Positions 14,394-23,916 of a stretch of 64,000 nucleotides of DNA are shown one piece after another. A program made the position numbers and the translations under genes. The stretch's first letter is position 1, and the number at the start of each line of letters is the position of its first letter. Source of the stretch: CAWJKP01 sp963843465 (GTDB lineage: Bacteria > Planctomycetota > Planctomycetia > Pirellulales > Thermoguttaceae); assembly GCA_963843465.1 (NCBI GenBank), contig CAWJKP010000001.1, forward strand, positions 558,001-622,000, read 5' to 3'. The notes beneath the pieces are model-generated. The model was not told the DNA's origin and ran no database searches. It was given only the letters and a program-made list of their open reading frames with translations.

Positions 14394-14750
14394 TCAACAA
14401 GGCGGCGTCCGAATAGGTCCTCGTTGGCTGAGCGGCTCGCCCATCGGTTTCACGTCGATGCCGAGCCCTTTCAGGGCATCGACGAGGCCGTAGTTCTTCG
14501 CACAGGCCACGCAGGCTTCGACCACGACGCCGGTCTTCTGCATGGCCTTCACCTCGTCCTGGAGTACCTTGCTTTCGGCCAGCAGCTTGGCGGAGGGCCC
14601 CCAGACGACCAAGTGGACGTCATCGAACCACCCCCGCCGCTTGGCGTTGTGCGCGTACATGAAGCCGACGTTTTTGGCCACGTCCGGATCGCCGCTGGTC
14701 CAGACGACGCAGAGGCGGAAGACCGGTGGGACCTTTTCCGCTCCCCTCAC
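14394..14750 (-). CDS. DsrE-family protein
   Basis: This protein of about 118 residues resembles the cytoplasmic DsrE/DsrF-like family. It has VVWTSGDPDVAKN near the N terminus, HLVVWGPSAKLLAES in the middle and ACVACAKNYGL with two cysteines near residue 85, followed by GIDVKPMGEPL. It starts at GTG 14750, which overlaps the stop of the upstream hydrolase gene (GTGA), so translation is probably coupled. The function is likely sulfur-relay or an uncharacterised small-molecule role. The last ten residues look unlike the family. Confidence 0.75.
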   Translation of the reverse strand: MRGAEKVPPVFRLCVVWTSGDPDVAKNVGFMYAHNAKRRGWFDDVHLVVWGPSAKLLAESKVLQDEVKAMQKTGVVVEACVACAKNYGLVDALKGLGIDVKPMGEPLSQRGPIRTPPC

Positions 14751-15805
14751 CGCTGGGTGGTCCGCCGCGCAGCCGGTCCTGAAGTTTGCGGTTGCGATCC
14801 AGGGAATGGGCCGGCAGCTCCAAGCCCAGTTCGCGGACCATCTCCATGACCGGAATCTTGGGATCGTTGGACCAGAAGATCCCGCCGTCCTCGGCCTCGC
14901 TGTAGCGATAGCCCACCGCCTTGCCGTAGCGCTCCGCCAAGGCTGAGCCGTTGCGGAGTTGCGGCTGCCAGTCCAGGAGAACGTAGCTCAGGTCGATCTG
15001 CTCGACCAGCAGGCCCGGCTCTTTGGTTTGCTGGGCGAGGACCGCGCCGGTGGGATCGACGAGGGAGATGTTGTTGCGCCACGTGCTGGAGACGACGTAG
15101 TAGTGGTGCCGGTGCGCCCGGCACTGCGCCGATAATCTGCGGCGACTGCGTGGGCCAGATCACCAGCTCCGCGCCCTTCTGGGCCAACGATTCCCAGCCG
15201 ACGTCGAAGTACATGTCGTAGCAAATCTGCATGCCGACCTTGCCGAAGTCGCAAGCGAAGACCGGAAAGTCCTTGCCGGGCAGAACGCCGCCTTCCAGTT
15301 GATTTGCCTTGCCGGAATCCACGGGATGGACCTTGCGGTAGATGCCGGCCACTTTGCCCTGACGATCCAAGAGCACACAGGCGTTGTAGAGCCTGGTCTT
15401 GGCCGCGTCTTCAGCCAGGTACAGCGGCACCACAACGTAGGTCTTATTCCGCCGGGCGGCGGCGCCCAGCGCGTCCAGGACCTCGCCTTCCAGCGGCAGC
15501 GCGGTATCCTTGGCCGAGCCCCGCACCTCGCCCGTGACCGCAGTTTCAGGCAAGGCGGCAATGTCCAGGCCGACATGGTATTTCTGCCGGGCCGTCTTGC
15601 TCATCGCGTCGATAAACGACGACAAGACCTCCAATCGCTTGGCAACACCCGGATACGGGCCCCACATGCTATACATCAGCGAACCGACTATGACCTTCCG
15701 CGGAGGCCCCGCCGCTGGGACCTGTTGCGCCGGCACAGCGGCGGCGACGAGCACGCTCAGCACGCCCGGAATCACCGCCAGGATTGCTCGTCTTACTCGT
15801 TCCAT
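14747..15805 (-). CDS. Secreted carbon-nitrogen hydrolase (nitrilase fold), frameshifted
   Basis: An N-terminal signal peptide (VIPGVLSVLVAAAVPAQQ) precedes a nitrilase-fold domain. The catalytic triad is visible: Glu in ALPETAV (near 85), Lys in GIYRKVHPVD (near 160) and Cys in MQICYDMYFD (near 195). About 70 residues after the Cys, near 15110, the frame shifts. The C-terminal half (about 14800-15110) continues in another frame with LVDPTGAVLAQQT-like sequence, then RYSEAEDGGIFWSND. The original frame supplies the stop at 14747. Substrate is unknown; extracytoplasmic amidase or nitrilase activity is inferred. Confidence 0.7.
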   Translation of the reverse strand: MERVRRAILAVIPGVLSVLVAAAVPAQQVPAAGPPRKVIVGSLMYSMWGPYPGVAKRLEVLSSFIDAMSKTARQKYHVGLDIAALPETAVTGEVRGSAKDTALPLEGEVLDALGAAARRNKTYVVVPLYLAEDAAKTRLYNACVLLDRQGKVAGIYRKVHPVDSGKANQLEGGVLPGKDFPVFACDFGKVGMQICYDMYFDVGWESLAQKGAELVIWPTQSPQIIGAVPGAPAPLLRRLQHVAQQHLPRRSHRRGPRPANQRAGPAGRADRPELRSPGLAAATPQRLSLGGALRQGGGLSLQRGRGRRDLLVQRSQDSGHGDGPRTGLGAAGPFPGSQPQTSGPAARRTTQR

Positions 15806-15984
15806 CGTTCTCTCCTCGGCTGATTGCCGCCAGTTTACCCGCTTCCATCAATAATCCCCCTCACATCTCCCGTCAAGGAGTCTAAGATCGCCACGACCAG
15901 ACGTTGGCGCAAAGTATTCGCCAGTAACGGAGTCAGGGTTTCTGCCCGAAACGTCCATACCCATAACGACGGCCGGCGACAGCG

Positions 15985-16172
15985 GCTAATCAAGCCTCAT
16001 ACCCCAGCACCCCGCTACGCTTTCGTGCAGGCCACTGGCGAGCGCAGCGGGCGGGGCGGCCCCCCCTTCACCAGGTTGGCCGCCGAGGGCCGCAGCGACG
16101 ATCCTGGAGCCGTAGCGGGGTGCCAGGATTGGCACCGTGGGAGACGGCGCAGAAAGAGGAGGCCGGGAGGGT
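15985..16172 (-). repeat. R2 repeat copy 1
   Basis: About 190 bp on the minus strand begins CTACCCTCCCGG and runs through TGCGCCGTCTCCCA. It closely matches 61440-61633 and in part 63225-63380 and 61236-61345. It abuts and truncates the M13 peptidase remnant. No coding capacity is evident; a non-autonomous mobile repeat is likely. Confidence 0.7.
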
Positions 16173-16689
16173 AGTCGCGCCACTTGTTTGGATAGCTGAT
16201 CTTCGCGTTGAAGGCCGCCAGTTTGGCGAGCGCTTTCTGCTTGGTGCTCGGGCTCATCCAATCGAGATCGCGGATGGCTTGGCCATAGGCCGCGATGATG
16301 TTCTTGACCATCACGTCCATCCGCCGCTTGGCGTCGGGCGGGAAATGCCTGGCGACGTACATCTTGCCGACCGCCTCACCGAGGCTGCCCTCGACGGCGG
16401 CGACGGCCGTGAAGTACGACGGCTGTGCAACGATGAGTTCCTCCGCGGCGCCGGCGTCGACGGCGTCGAGGTACGACTTCCAGTCGAAGCCGGGCGCCAG
16501 CCGGAAAAGTCCCTCACGGGTCCGCTTGTTGTAAGTCTTGACGTTGTCGCGGTTGTCCTCCTTTGACCACTGTGCCCTGGCAAGCCGCGTCTCGAAGGCC
16601 ACGATCACCAACAACAGCAAAGGGAGCGTGCAGATTGCCAACAACGCGGCAATGCCGGCAGGGAGCGGGGAAGGGGTGGCGTCTGGCAA
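16173..16689 (-). pseudogene. M13 (neprilysin-like) metallopeptidase remnant
   Basis: The frame encodes an internal part of an M13 peptidase: ETRLARAQWSKEDNRD, GFDWKSYLDA, LGEAVGKMYVARHFPP, VKNIIAAYGQAIRDLDWM and ISYPNKWRDY. Family members are about 650-700 residues. Here only about 150 remain and the zinc-binding HExxH region is absent. The 3' side is replaced by the R2 repeat immediately after KWRDY. The first 30 codons encode unrelated hydrophobic sequence. Confidence 0.75.
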
Positions 16690-16759
16690 CCCAGTCCCCG
16701 CGGTTCACACGATCGACAGTTCCCGGGGGGGCCCTGATGCAAGGGTGGTTGCCCCGTCC

Positions 16760-16888
16760 CAGGCACCCCCGCCGGGTGGCGCCCCGCTGGCGCGCTGCGC
16801 CCCGCTGACGCGCAGCCGGCGGTGGACGGCTTCCGGGTCGTCTTGGGTTAGATCGCGCCTCCGGCGGGCGCTGAGCGCGTCGGGGTGA
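16760..16888 (-). repeat. R1 repeat copy 1
   Basis: On the minus strand about 125 bp beginning CCGACGCGCTCAGCG and containing GAAGCCGTCCACCGC and GCTGCGCGTCAGCG matches 60205-60325 and 61064-61170. The stretch 16690-17482 around it has no gene I can support, apart from a hairpin at 16957-16987. Confidence 0.7.
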
Positions 16889-16956
16889 CGGTGCCGACTG
16901 CCCGCGGCCGTGTAGACGGGAACGCAGAGCCGTTGCCGAGCAATCACCAAACGTCG

Positions 16957-16987
16957 GCTCAAAAGCGCCGTGACGGCGCTTTTGAGC
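16957..16987. terminator. Perfect 14-bp hairpin, terminator-like
   Basis: Arms GCTCAAAAGCGCCG and CGGCGCTTTTGAGC are separated by TGA. The A4/T4 tracts sit inside the stem, so it could act on either strand. It isolates the ArsR operon from the repeat region. Confidence 0.55.
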
Positions 16988-17446
16988 GATTGGCACGTGA
17001 CGATCCATCAGGCGAATAGCGAGGGAGTGGCTCCAGCAACCCCCCCACGGGCACAATGGCGACGGGCGCCGATTACCCCTTCGGCTGCACCTTTCGTCGC
17101 CCTTTTCGTATCACCAATCGTATCACCGAGCCCAAGAAACGACTACGGCCGCTCGTGGCGGCAGTTTCGCAAGTCCTTTCGGGATAAGGGCTTCATTCTA
17201 AGTCGGGGCAACAAGACGGCTATTGAACTTTTTCTGGCCGGTTTGGGCGGTTGGGACGCCATCATGCGGCGACGTATGGATGACGGAAAGCCTTGCTCAG
17301 AATGACTTTGCGTCTGTTGCCGCGTAGCAAGTGGCGGATCGTGTTTTCTCCTCGGGTAACGGCCAAGAAACGATCGGGCCCACGATTGGGGATGTCGATC
17401 TCACCCACCAAGTCACAACTTGACAGAGGAGTCAAAAACATGGATC

Positions 17447-17467
17447 ATTCAAGTATTCGAATATTGG
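17447..17467. promoter_or_regulatory. Candidate ArsR operator/promoter
   Basis: An AT-rich stretch holds the palindrome TATTCGAATA within ATTCAAGTATTCGAATATTGG, about 16 bp before the regulator's start. The position suits autorepression. Weak evidence. Confidence 0.35.
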
Positions 17468-17482
17468 CGGATAGGAATGACT

Positions 17483-17851
17483 ATGATGGACAATACTCAA
17501 TGGCGTGCCCAAGCCGAGATTCTGCGCCACCTCGGGCATCCGGTGCGTCTGGCGTTGATCGACGAGCTTGCCAAGGGGCCAAAGTGCGTGACTGATATGC
17601 AGGACCTGCTGGAGGTGCGGCAGGCGAATATTTCGCAGCATTTGGCGGTGTTGCGGCAGGCGCGAATTGTGGACTTCCACGAAGACGGTAACCTCCGATG
17701 CTACTACATCCTCCGTCCAGGTTTGGTGGATGCGTTGATGGGTCTTCTCAAAGGCCCGTATCCGACCGTGCCTCGTTCTGCGGCATGGGTCCGCCAGGCG
17801 GCCGGGCGCGGAAGGGACACGACACACCGGATGAGTCGGGCGGGTCGATGA
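17483..17851 (+). CDS. ArsR-family transcriptional regulator
   Basis: This protein of about 122 residues has a winged helix: LGHPVRLALIDELAKGPKCVTD (helices 1-3), then QANISQHLAVLRQARIVDF (recognition helix and wing). One Cys lies in helix 3 (KCVTD) and another in the wing (LRCYY), but the classic ELCVC arsenic motif is absent. ATG 17483 has AGGA six bases upstream. The stop overlaps the next gene's start (ATGA), so it leads a four-gene operon. The inducer is not predictable. Confidence 0.82.
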   Translation: MMDNTQWRAQAEILRHLGHPVRLALIDELAKGPKCVTDMQDLLEVRQANISQHLAVLRQARIVDFHEDGNLRCYYILRPGLVDALMGLLKGPYPTVPRSAAWVRQAAGRGRDTTHRMSRAGR

Positions 17852-18540
17852 GGGACGAACCACCTGGCACCATCCCGGCAGCAGCTTTCGATATGGATCG
17901 CGTCACACACTGGGATCGGGTCTATACAGACAAACGCGACATGGAGTTGAGTTGGTTTCAGACCCAGTCCGCATTGTCGCTGGAGGTGATGGATCGACTG
18001 GCGCTGCCCAAAGACGCCGCGATCATCGATGTGGGCGGCGGCGGTCCCTCAGCGCTGGCGGGTGAACTGTTGGATCGCGGTTTCACGGACATCAGCGTCC
18101 TGGATGTCTCTGCGGTTGGGTTGCACAGGTGCCGTGAACGACTGGGCGACCGGGCGGACGTGGTTCACTGGCTGGAGAGGGATGTCACCCGTTTTGACCC
18201 GCCGCGCCGGTATTGTTTTTGGCACGACCGGGCGGTCTTCCATTTCCTGACTGATCCGAATGATCGAAAGGCCTACCTGGACAGCATCGGCTGTGCCCTG
18301 AGCCCTGGCGGTCATGCCTTGATCGGCACGTTCGCCACGGACGGACCTCCGCGTTGCAGCGGTCTGGATGTGGTCTGCTGGACGCCCGAGGCGTTGGCCG
18401 AGACCTTCGGCGGTTCGTTTTCGCTGATCGAGTCGTTCGGCCAAACGCATCAGACGCCGTGGGGCAAGCCACAGGCCTTCTTGTACTGCCTCTTCCGGCA
18501 CACCACGCCGCAAGAAACTCTCCGAGGGAAGCTGCGATGA
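17848..18540 (+). CDS. Class I SAM-dependent methyltransferase
   Basis: This 230-residue protein has motif I IIDVGGGGPSALAG (near 62), acidic motif II VLDVSAVGL (near 88) and motif IV WHDRAVFHFLTDP (near 128). It overlaps ArsR by ATGA at its start and the next methyltransferase by ATGA at its end. No Cys trio like that of ArsM is seen, so arsenite methylation is not supported. The substrate is unknown. Co-transcription with ArsR suggests a metal- or xenobiotic-inducible role. Confidence 0.8.
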   Translation: MRDEPPGTIPAAAFDMDRVTHWDRVYTDKRDMELSWFQTQSALSLEVMDRLALPKDAAIIDVGGGGPSALAGELLDRGFTDISVLDVSAVGLHRCRERLGDRADVVHWLERDVTRFDPPRRYCFWHDRAVFHFLTDPNDRKAYLDSIGCALSPGGHALIGTFATDGPPRCSGLDVVCWTPEALAETFGGSFSLIESFGQTHQTPWGKPQAFLYCLFRHTTPQETLRGKLR

Positions 18541-19108
18541 AAACCCGCGAAAGCGGCATGCCGGATGAACAGATGTGGTCGAGCTTCTTTACGCCTGAGC
18601 AGACGCTGGCGAAGCTGGGGCTGACCGAGTCGTGCCGCGATATCTTGGACTTCGGGTGCGGCTACGGCACGTTCACGATCCCGGCCGCGCGCGTCATCCG
18701 GGGCACCGTCCGCGCCTTGGATATCGAGCCTGAGATGGTGGAGGCGACAGGCGCAAGGCAAGCAAGGCGGGCCTGTCCAACGTCCGCGTTGAGCGGCGGG
18801 ACTTCGTGTCGGACGGAACCGGCCTGCTGAATGGTAGCGTGGATTTCGTGATGTTGTTCAACATCCTGCACTGCGAGCAGCCGCTGGTGTTGCTTCGTGA
18901 AGCCTGGCGCGTGCTCTCCGACGGTGGACGGTTGGGCGTCATGCACTGGAATCATGACTCCGCCACGCCGCGCGGTCCGTCGATGGACATCCGCCCCAAG
19001 CCCGATCAGTGCCTGGACTGGGCCGAGCAGGTCGGTTTCCGGCTCCTCGTGCCCGGCAAGATCGACCTGCCACCGTACCACTACGGGTGGTTGCTGGAGA
19101 AACGATGA
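18537..19108 (+). CDS. Second class I SAM methyltransferase, frameshifted
   Basis: Motif I is ILDFGCGYGTFTIPAA (near 38), motif II is RALDIEPEM and motif IV is SVDFVMLFNILH. A one-base shift near 18752 separates the N-terminal part from the C-terminal part, which ends in HYGWLLEKR. The joined length is about 190 residues, typical of a minimal Rossmann methyltransferase. Starts and stops overlap both neighbours by ATGA, indicating tight translational coupling. Confidence 0.75.
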
Positions 19109-19928
19109 AGAACCTACCGTTGCTTAGCCACGCCCTTGACGAGCCGACGGCCTTTCGACCGCAAGATTTGGTCGCGGCGGTGCGGCAGCAGCGTGGCGTC
19201 GGTGACGGCGCGATCCCCCCGTTATGCGTGCTTGAATTCGACGGCGACCTGACGGATGAATTGATCCGTCGAGGCGATGTCGAACGCTGCACCGCGTGGC
19301 CGTGCTTCCACACCGAGATGTGGATCTGGCACAGCAGCGCCTGTCCTGCGGAATCGTCAGTCGCACGATCGGTGGTCCTTATGCCGTGCTGGTCGCCGAG
19401 CAGATGGCGGTTTGTGGGGCGGAAGTCATCGTCGGGCTATCCTCGGCTGGTTGGGTTAGCTCCGCATTGCCGATCCCCAGCGTGGTCGTGGCCGATAGCG
19501 CCATCCGCGACGAAGGCACGTCCTATCACTACTTGCCCCCTGGCGATGTGGTACAGGCCCCAGCCGAACTGGCCAAAGTGCTGGAGGACCAGATCGGGCG
19601 CACCGGCCTGCACGTGCGACGAGGATTGGTGTGGACAACCGACGCCCCGTACCGTGAAACCGCCGAACAAATCGAGGGCCACGCTCGCGCCGGGGCGCTA
19701 GCGGTGGAGATGCAGGCGGCGTCGCTGTTCGCCTTCGCCACGCGATCTGGCTTACAGGTGGGCTTGGTGGTGCAGGTGAGCAACGTGCCGGACCACGACG
19801 GGAAACCTTTTGACAAGGGGCATCTAGACGCGGACCGGCGATTACTACAAGCCATCTGTGAAGCGGCAAATGGCGTGCGCCGAAGATTAGCCATTGAGCT
19901 TACCGATGCCGCTGATTTTTCCGGTTAA
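19105..19928 (+). CDS. Nucleoside phosphorylase family protein, frameshifted
   Basis: The joined product is about 275 residues with uridine/purine nucleoside phosphorylase features: TIGGPYAVLVAEQM in the phosphate-binding region, VGLSSAGWVSSALPIPSVV, and the active-site region HARAGALAVEMQAASLFAFA with the purine/ribose-binding EMQ motif. A shift near 19340 breaks the frame. As the last gene after two methyltransferases it might recycle adenosyl by-products, or act on a nucleoside substrate. That is inference. Confidence 0.7.
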
Positions 19929-20125
19929 CTCAAAATGGACCTCGCTCTGGCCAGCAGGAAGCAAGCCATTAGCTTCCAGCATTTCTGGCACCATTACTTC
20001 CAGCTTTTCACCAATTGTTCCATAGTCGCCGCCTCGGTGCATAATCCGGGCACATCAACACCTTCCGCGACCCACACTTTGGCCTCGCCATCCCACAATG
20101 CTTCAATCTTATACACTTTGCCCAT
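19887..20125 (-). CDS. HicB-like DUF1902 protein, one-base frameshift
   Basis: The product of about 79 residues starts MGKVYKIEALWDGEAKVWVAEG with VDVPGLCTEA following, the HicB-type partial RNase H fold of DUF1902. A GGAGG site precedes ATG 20125. The frame breaks in a short A run (about 19992). One extra A restores KKLEVMVPEML and a stop at 19887, so a homopolymer error is likely. Its 3' end overlaps the convergent phosphorylase gene. DUF1902 proteins often act as antitoxins. Confidence 0.6.
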
Positions 20126-20145
20126 ATAACCTCCTGGTTGTGCGA

Positions 20146-20322
20146 CTAATCGAACAGGCTCCGCTCCCTGACCGCCTGCCCCGTCGGCTTGCCATGCCTG
20201 CTCACGACTCTGCCGTATTGCTCGATTTCGTGTTGCTTGGCGAACTGGATGATCTTTGCTTTTGTCTCGTCCCGGAGTACGGGAACACGCCTGACCCGGA
20301 TGTGCTCCTCTGTCTGTCCCAT
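20146..20322 (-). CDS. Small ORF upstream of the DUF1902 gene
   Basis: The 58-residue product is MGQTEEHIRVRRVPVLRD followed by a helix, KAKIIQFAKQHEIEQYGR, and a basic C terminus. It lies 20 bp upstream of the DUF1902 start on the same strand, as a toxin-antitoxin partner would. No HicA motif is evident and no ribosome site is clear. It could instead be the tail of a regulatory peptide. Confidence 0.4.
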   Translation of the reverse strand: MGQTEEHIRVRRVPVLRDETKAKIIQFAKQHEIEQYGRVVSRHGKPTGQAVRERSLFD

Positions 20323-20377
20323 GCGACACAGGCGGTCTATGAGAGCAACTCCCTGGTGAGTCGGGTGTCCAGCCGCC

Positions 20378-20752
20378 TCAAGACGATGGACAACAGCCGC
20401 CAGACTTCCTGATATTGGCGGCCCGTGCGTCGTCGGCCTGGAGTTCGGGCACCTCGCCGAAGCATTTGGTGAGGCATTCCAACTGCTTTCGATGGAACGG
20501 CGTCTTGGCGGGAGCGAGGCAGTAGTAGCTCCATGCACCCGACTTGCGGACCATGACTAGGTTGGCTTTCCGCAGGTAGGCCAGATGCCGAGAAATCCGC
20601 GGCTGTGGGGCGCGAAGGATTTCCACAATATCTCCAACGCAGAGTTCCCCGCCCAACAGGACGTGGAGAATCCGCAGCCGCGTTCGGTCGGAGAACGCAC
20701 GGAACATCAGGTCGATGCAGTTGACCGGTTCGGTCTTAGGGGGCGTCGTCAT
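20378..20752 (-). CDS. ArsR-family regulator (Cys-tailed type)
   Basis: This protein of about 124 residues has winged helix AFSDRTRLRILHVLLGGELCVGDIVEIL, recognition segment PQPRISRHLAYLRKANLV and wing SGAWSYYCLAP. It ends GGCCPSS, a vicinal-Cys tail shared with the regulator at 23917-24282. ATG 20752 matches the paralog's start; the upstream extension is not conserved. The two regulators bracket an ABC exporter and a secreted thioredoxin-like gene. Soft-metal or metalloid sensing through Cys is inferred. Confidence 0.85.
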   Translation of the reverse strand: MTTPPKTEPVNCIDLMFRAFSDRTRLRILHVLLGGELCVGDIVEILRAPQPRISRHLAYLRKANLVMVRKSGAWSYYCLAPAKTPFHRKQLECLTKCFGEVPELQADDARAANIRKSGGCCPSS

Positions 20753-20886
20753 TCTCAGCAAGTGTGGGGCCGTTATCCATGTCACAGCTTTGCGTGCCGG
20801 CACTCTTACAGCCATGATACATGCTGTGCTCCTTGCTGAGAATACGTGTTCCTCAATAGCCAGACGACCGCAAGATGCCTGAACAC

Positions 20887-21578
<692 letters not shown>

Positions 21579-21580
21579 GG

Positions 21581-22792
21581 TCAAATCTCCTGGAAGGTGG
21601 CGCAGGGGTCAAGCCGGGCCGCACGGCGGGCCGGGAAAGTAACTGGCCACCAACGCCAGCCCCACGGAAATACCGACCGCCAGCAGCGCCAGCAGCGGCA
21701 TCGGCAGCACGATGACGCCGGCCAGTTTCGGGCCGAGGACCACCGCCAGGATGGTGCCCAGCACGTAGCCGCCGATCCCGCCCGCCACCCCCAAAATCAG
21801 GGCCTTGAGCAGGAATATCCGCAGCACCAGGCCGGAGTCGGCCCCAGCGCCATCAGCGTGCCGATCTCCCGCCGCCGCTCGAACACGTTGGCGTACATGT
21901 AGTTGGCGATGCTTGCCCCGCCCACGAAAATGATAATCACCAGAAACATGAGCGAGAGGTTCGCCATCATGCGGTTGATCTTGATCTGCGCGTCGGCGAT
22001 CTGCGTGATGGTCACCACCTTGGCGTCGGGCAGCAGGCTGGTTGATCTTCTCCACGAGGCCCTTGGAAATTTGCTGGCAACAGCCGATCACTTCGATGGC
22101 GTTGATGACCGGCCCCTTCTTCGACAAGTCCTGGACGACGTGCAGGTGGGCGAAGATCCGCGAATCGTCCACCGTGCCGGTCTGCGGCAGGATGGCGGTG
22201 ACGTTGAACTTCTTGCCCAACACCTCCAGCTTGTCGGCCTCCTTCAGCCCGAGCTTGGCGGCCACGTCGGCCCCCACCAGGACTTCGTCGTCGTCCAGGG
22301 TGTCGATCACCCGCTTGCGGGCCAGGGTCTTCTTGTCCTCCGAGCCCATCATGCCGACCGAGGCCCCGCAGCCGATGGGCCGCGAGAAGATTCCCGCCCC
22401 GCCCCAGGCGGCCTTGGCCTGGAACTCGCTCTTGGGCAGGATGCCGGTCAGCGTGAAGGTCTTGCCCCGCAGTTCGACCGGCACGACAATTTCGGCGAGA
22501 GGTTGTCCAGCCCTTCCAGATCGGACATCGCAAGCTGGGTGACGTATTCCTCGGGGATCGTCTCGCCCTGCATGTCGGCGGCGTAGTAGTCCTGAAGCGT
22601 CGCCGACTTGGGCAGGATCAGCACGTTGGCCCCCAGCGAATCCATCTGACTGGCCACGGCCAGTTCGGAATAGTGGGAGATGTTCTTGATCGACACGATC
22701 ACCGTGATTCCCAGCAGGATCGCCAGGAAACTGGTCAGCAATTGGCTCTTGCGCTCGAAAATCTCGCGCAACACAAGGGTTCTCAGCCGCAT
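21581..22792 (-). CDS. FtsX/MacB-type ABC permease, frameshifted
   Basis: The start MRLRTLVLREIFERKSQLL leads into a first membrane helix (TSFLAILLGITVIVSIKN) and a large extracytoplasmic domain with LGANVLILPKSA. Three C-terminal helices follow, including FLVIIIFVGGASIANYMYAN and VAGGIGGYVLGTILAVV. The FERRREIGTLMALG coupling segment is typical of the family. About four frameshifts are present. The stop at 21581 falls in RLDPCATFQEI. It lies 17 bp after the secreted thioredoxin-like gene in an apparent operon. Confidence 0.78.
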
Positions 22793-22808
22793 CGGTTCGC
22801 ACCTCCTA

Positions 22809-23604
22809 TTAGTGATGGCAACTGCAATTGGGTCCGCAACCAGACGCCGCCGCCTTGACCCCTGCCTCGATCTGCTCCTTGGTCACTGCACCGGCAAAAC
22901 GGAGCAACCGGAGCACCGGGCGGCATCACCAGAACAGTGACCGCCGCCGTGGTCCGCGGATCGACCTGAAGGGCCTTGAGGAACGGTTGCTCAGCATCGT
23001 CGGTAGGATTGAGCATGACGATCTCCGTCCCTTTGGTGTATTGCGGATCGGCCTTGAACGTCTCGACTCCCTGCATGGCCTCCTGGTTGAACTGCGTCTT
23101 GCCATTTTGCACGCACAACAGGATCGTATGCCGGTCCATGATCGCCTTCATGCACTTGGCAGTGCATGGGGTAACGAATGCTTTCTGGAGTTGGGTCTCG
23201 TCAAACTGCTTGGGAAAGCGCGGTGGGAGCCCCGGTGGCGCGATCGCGAACACCAGCGGCATGGGAGACCCGCGCACTCCGAACTTGTCGATGATCGCTT
23301 TCTCGGCGGGGTCGGCGGCGTAGATCGCTATCGAATCGGCCCGATCGGTCATCTTCGTCATCGCGGTCTGGAAGACGCCGTTCATCGAAGCCGTCTGGGA
23401 ATCCTGGCCAGTATAGAAGAAGATGAATAGATACTTGTTGGCGTTAGCCGCCTTCTCGATGGCGGCGGCTCCTGGGCTGGCGGTGGACGCACCCGCGTCG
23501 GTGGCTGGCGGTGCGGCCGCGTTCGTAAGAGCCGCGAAGCAAAGGCTAAACACGAGCAGCAAAACCACCATCGCGGATTGCTTCATCCTCAATGTTCGAG
23601 ACAT
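22809..23604 (-). CDS. Secreted tandem thioredoxin-like protein A with Cys/His tail
   Basis: The product has about 265 residues with a signal peptide (MKQSAMVVLLLVFSLCFAALTNA). Domain 1 (about 45-145) contains NKYLFIFFYTGQD and the thioredoxin-like MPLVFAIAPPG. A TPCTAKCMKA Cys-x3-Cys segment (about 150) links to domain 2 (HTILLCVQNGK, IVMLNPTDDAEQPFLKAL, AVTVLVMPPGAP). A one-base shift near 22905 hides the true end, FAGAVTKEQ followed by SGCGPNCSCHH. The tail could bind a soft metal. AGGAG precedes ATG 23604. It is followed by the ABC permease and is paralogous to B and C. Confidence 0.75.
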
Positions 23605-23694
23605 GGTTCTTCTCCTGATACAGGGTTCACGCAGAAACTCTTTGGGGCTTGGTCAAAGCCGCTGCCCAATGACGGGAAATTGCTTGTATACCAC

Positions 23695-23725
23695 ATATTC
23701 GGCCGCACGCATATAGACCGATCGG
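23695..23725 (-). promoter_or_regulatory. Candidate ArsR operator upstream of protein A
   Basis: On the minus strand ATATGCG-TGCGGC-CGAATAT (about 23701-23720) forms an imperfect inverted repeat with a 6-bp spacer. A very similar element occurs at 26161-26180 upstream of protein C. Distance to the start is about 100 bp. Confidence 0.5.
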
Positions 23726-23916
23726 CCGATTTCCATGGGTTTCTGTCGTTTTTTCCACAACTTTCCTGACATGGGCGGGCTGCCCTACCCCCGTTACGCC
23801 CCCGTTTTGCCTTAATAGGCGGCCGTGCCTTGCCGGCACGACAAGTCGGCCAACAAGGCACGGCGAAGGAGGCCCTCCGTCCCTGCCGCGGACCAGGCCC
23901 ACGGCAATGCCGATGT

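Noticed and set aside
17848..19108. Arsenite methyltransferase (ArsM) assignment for the two methyltransferases
   Set aside because: Neither shows the conserved arsenic-binding Cys residues; only the ArsR neighbour supports arsenic.
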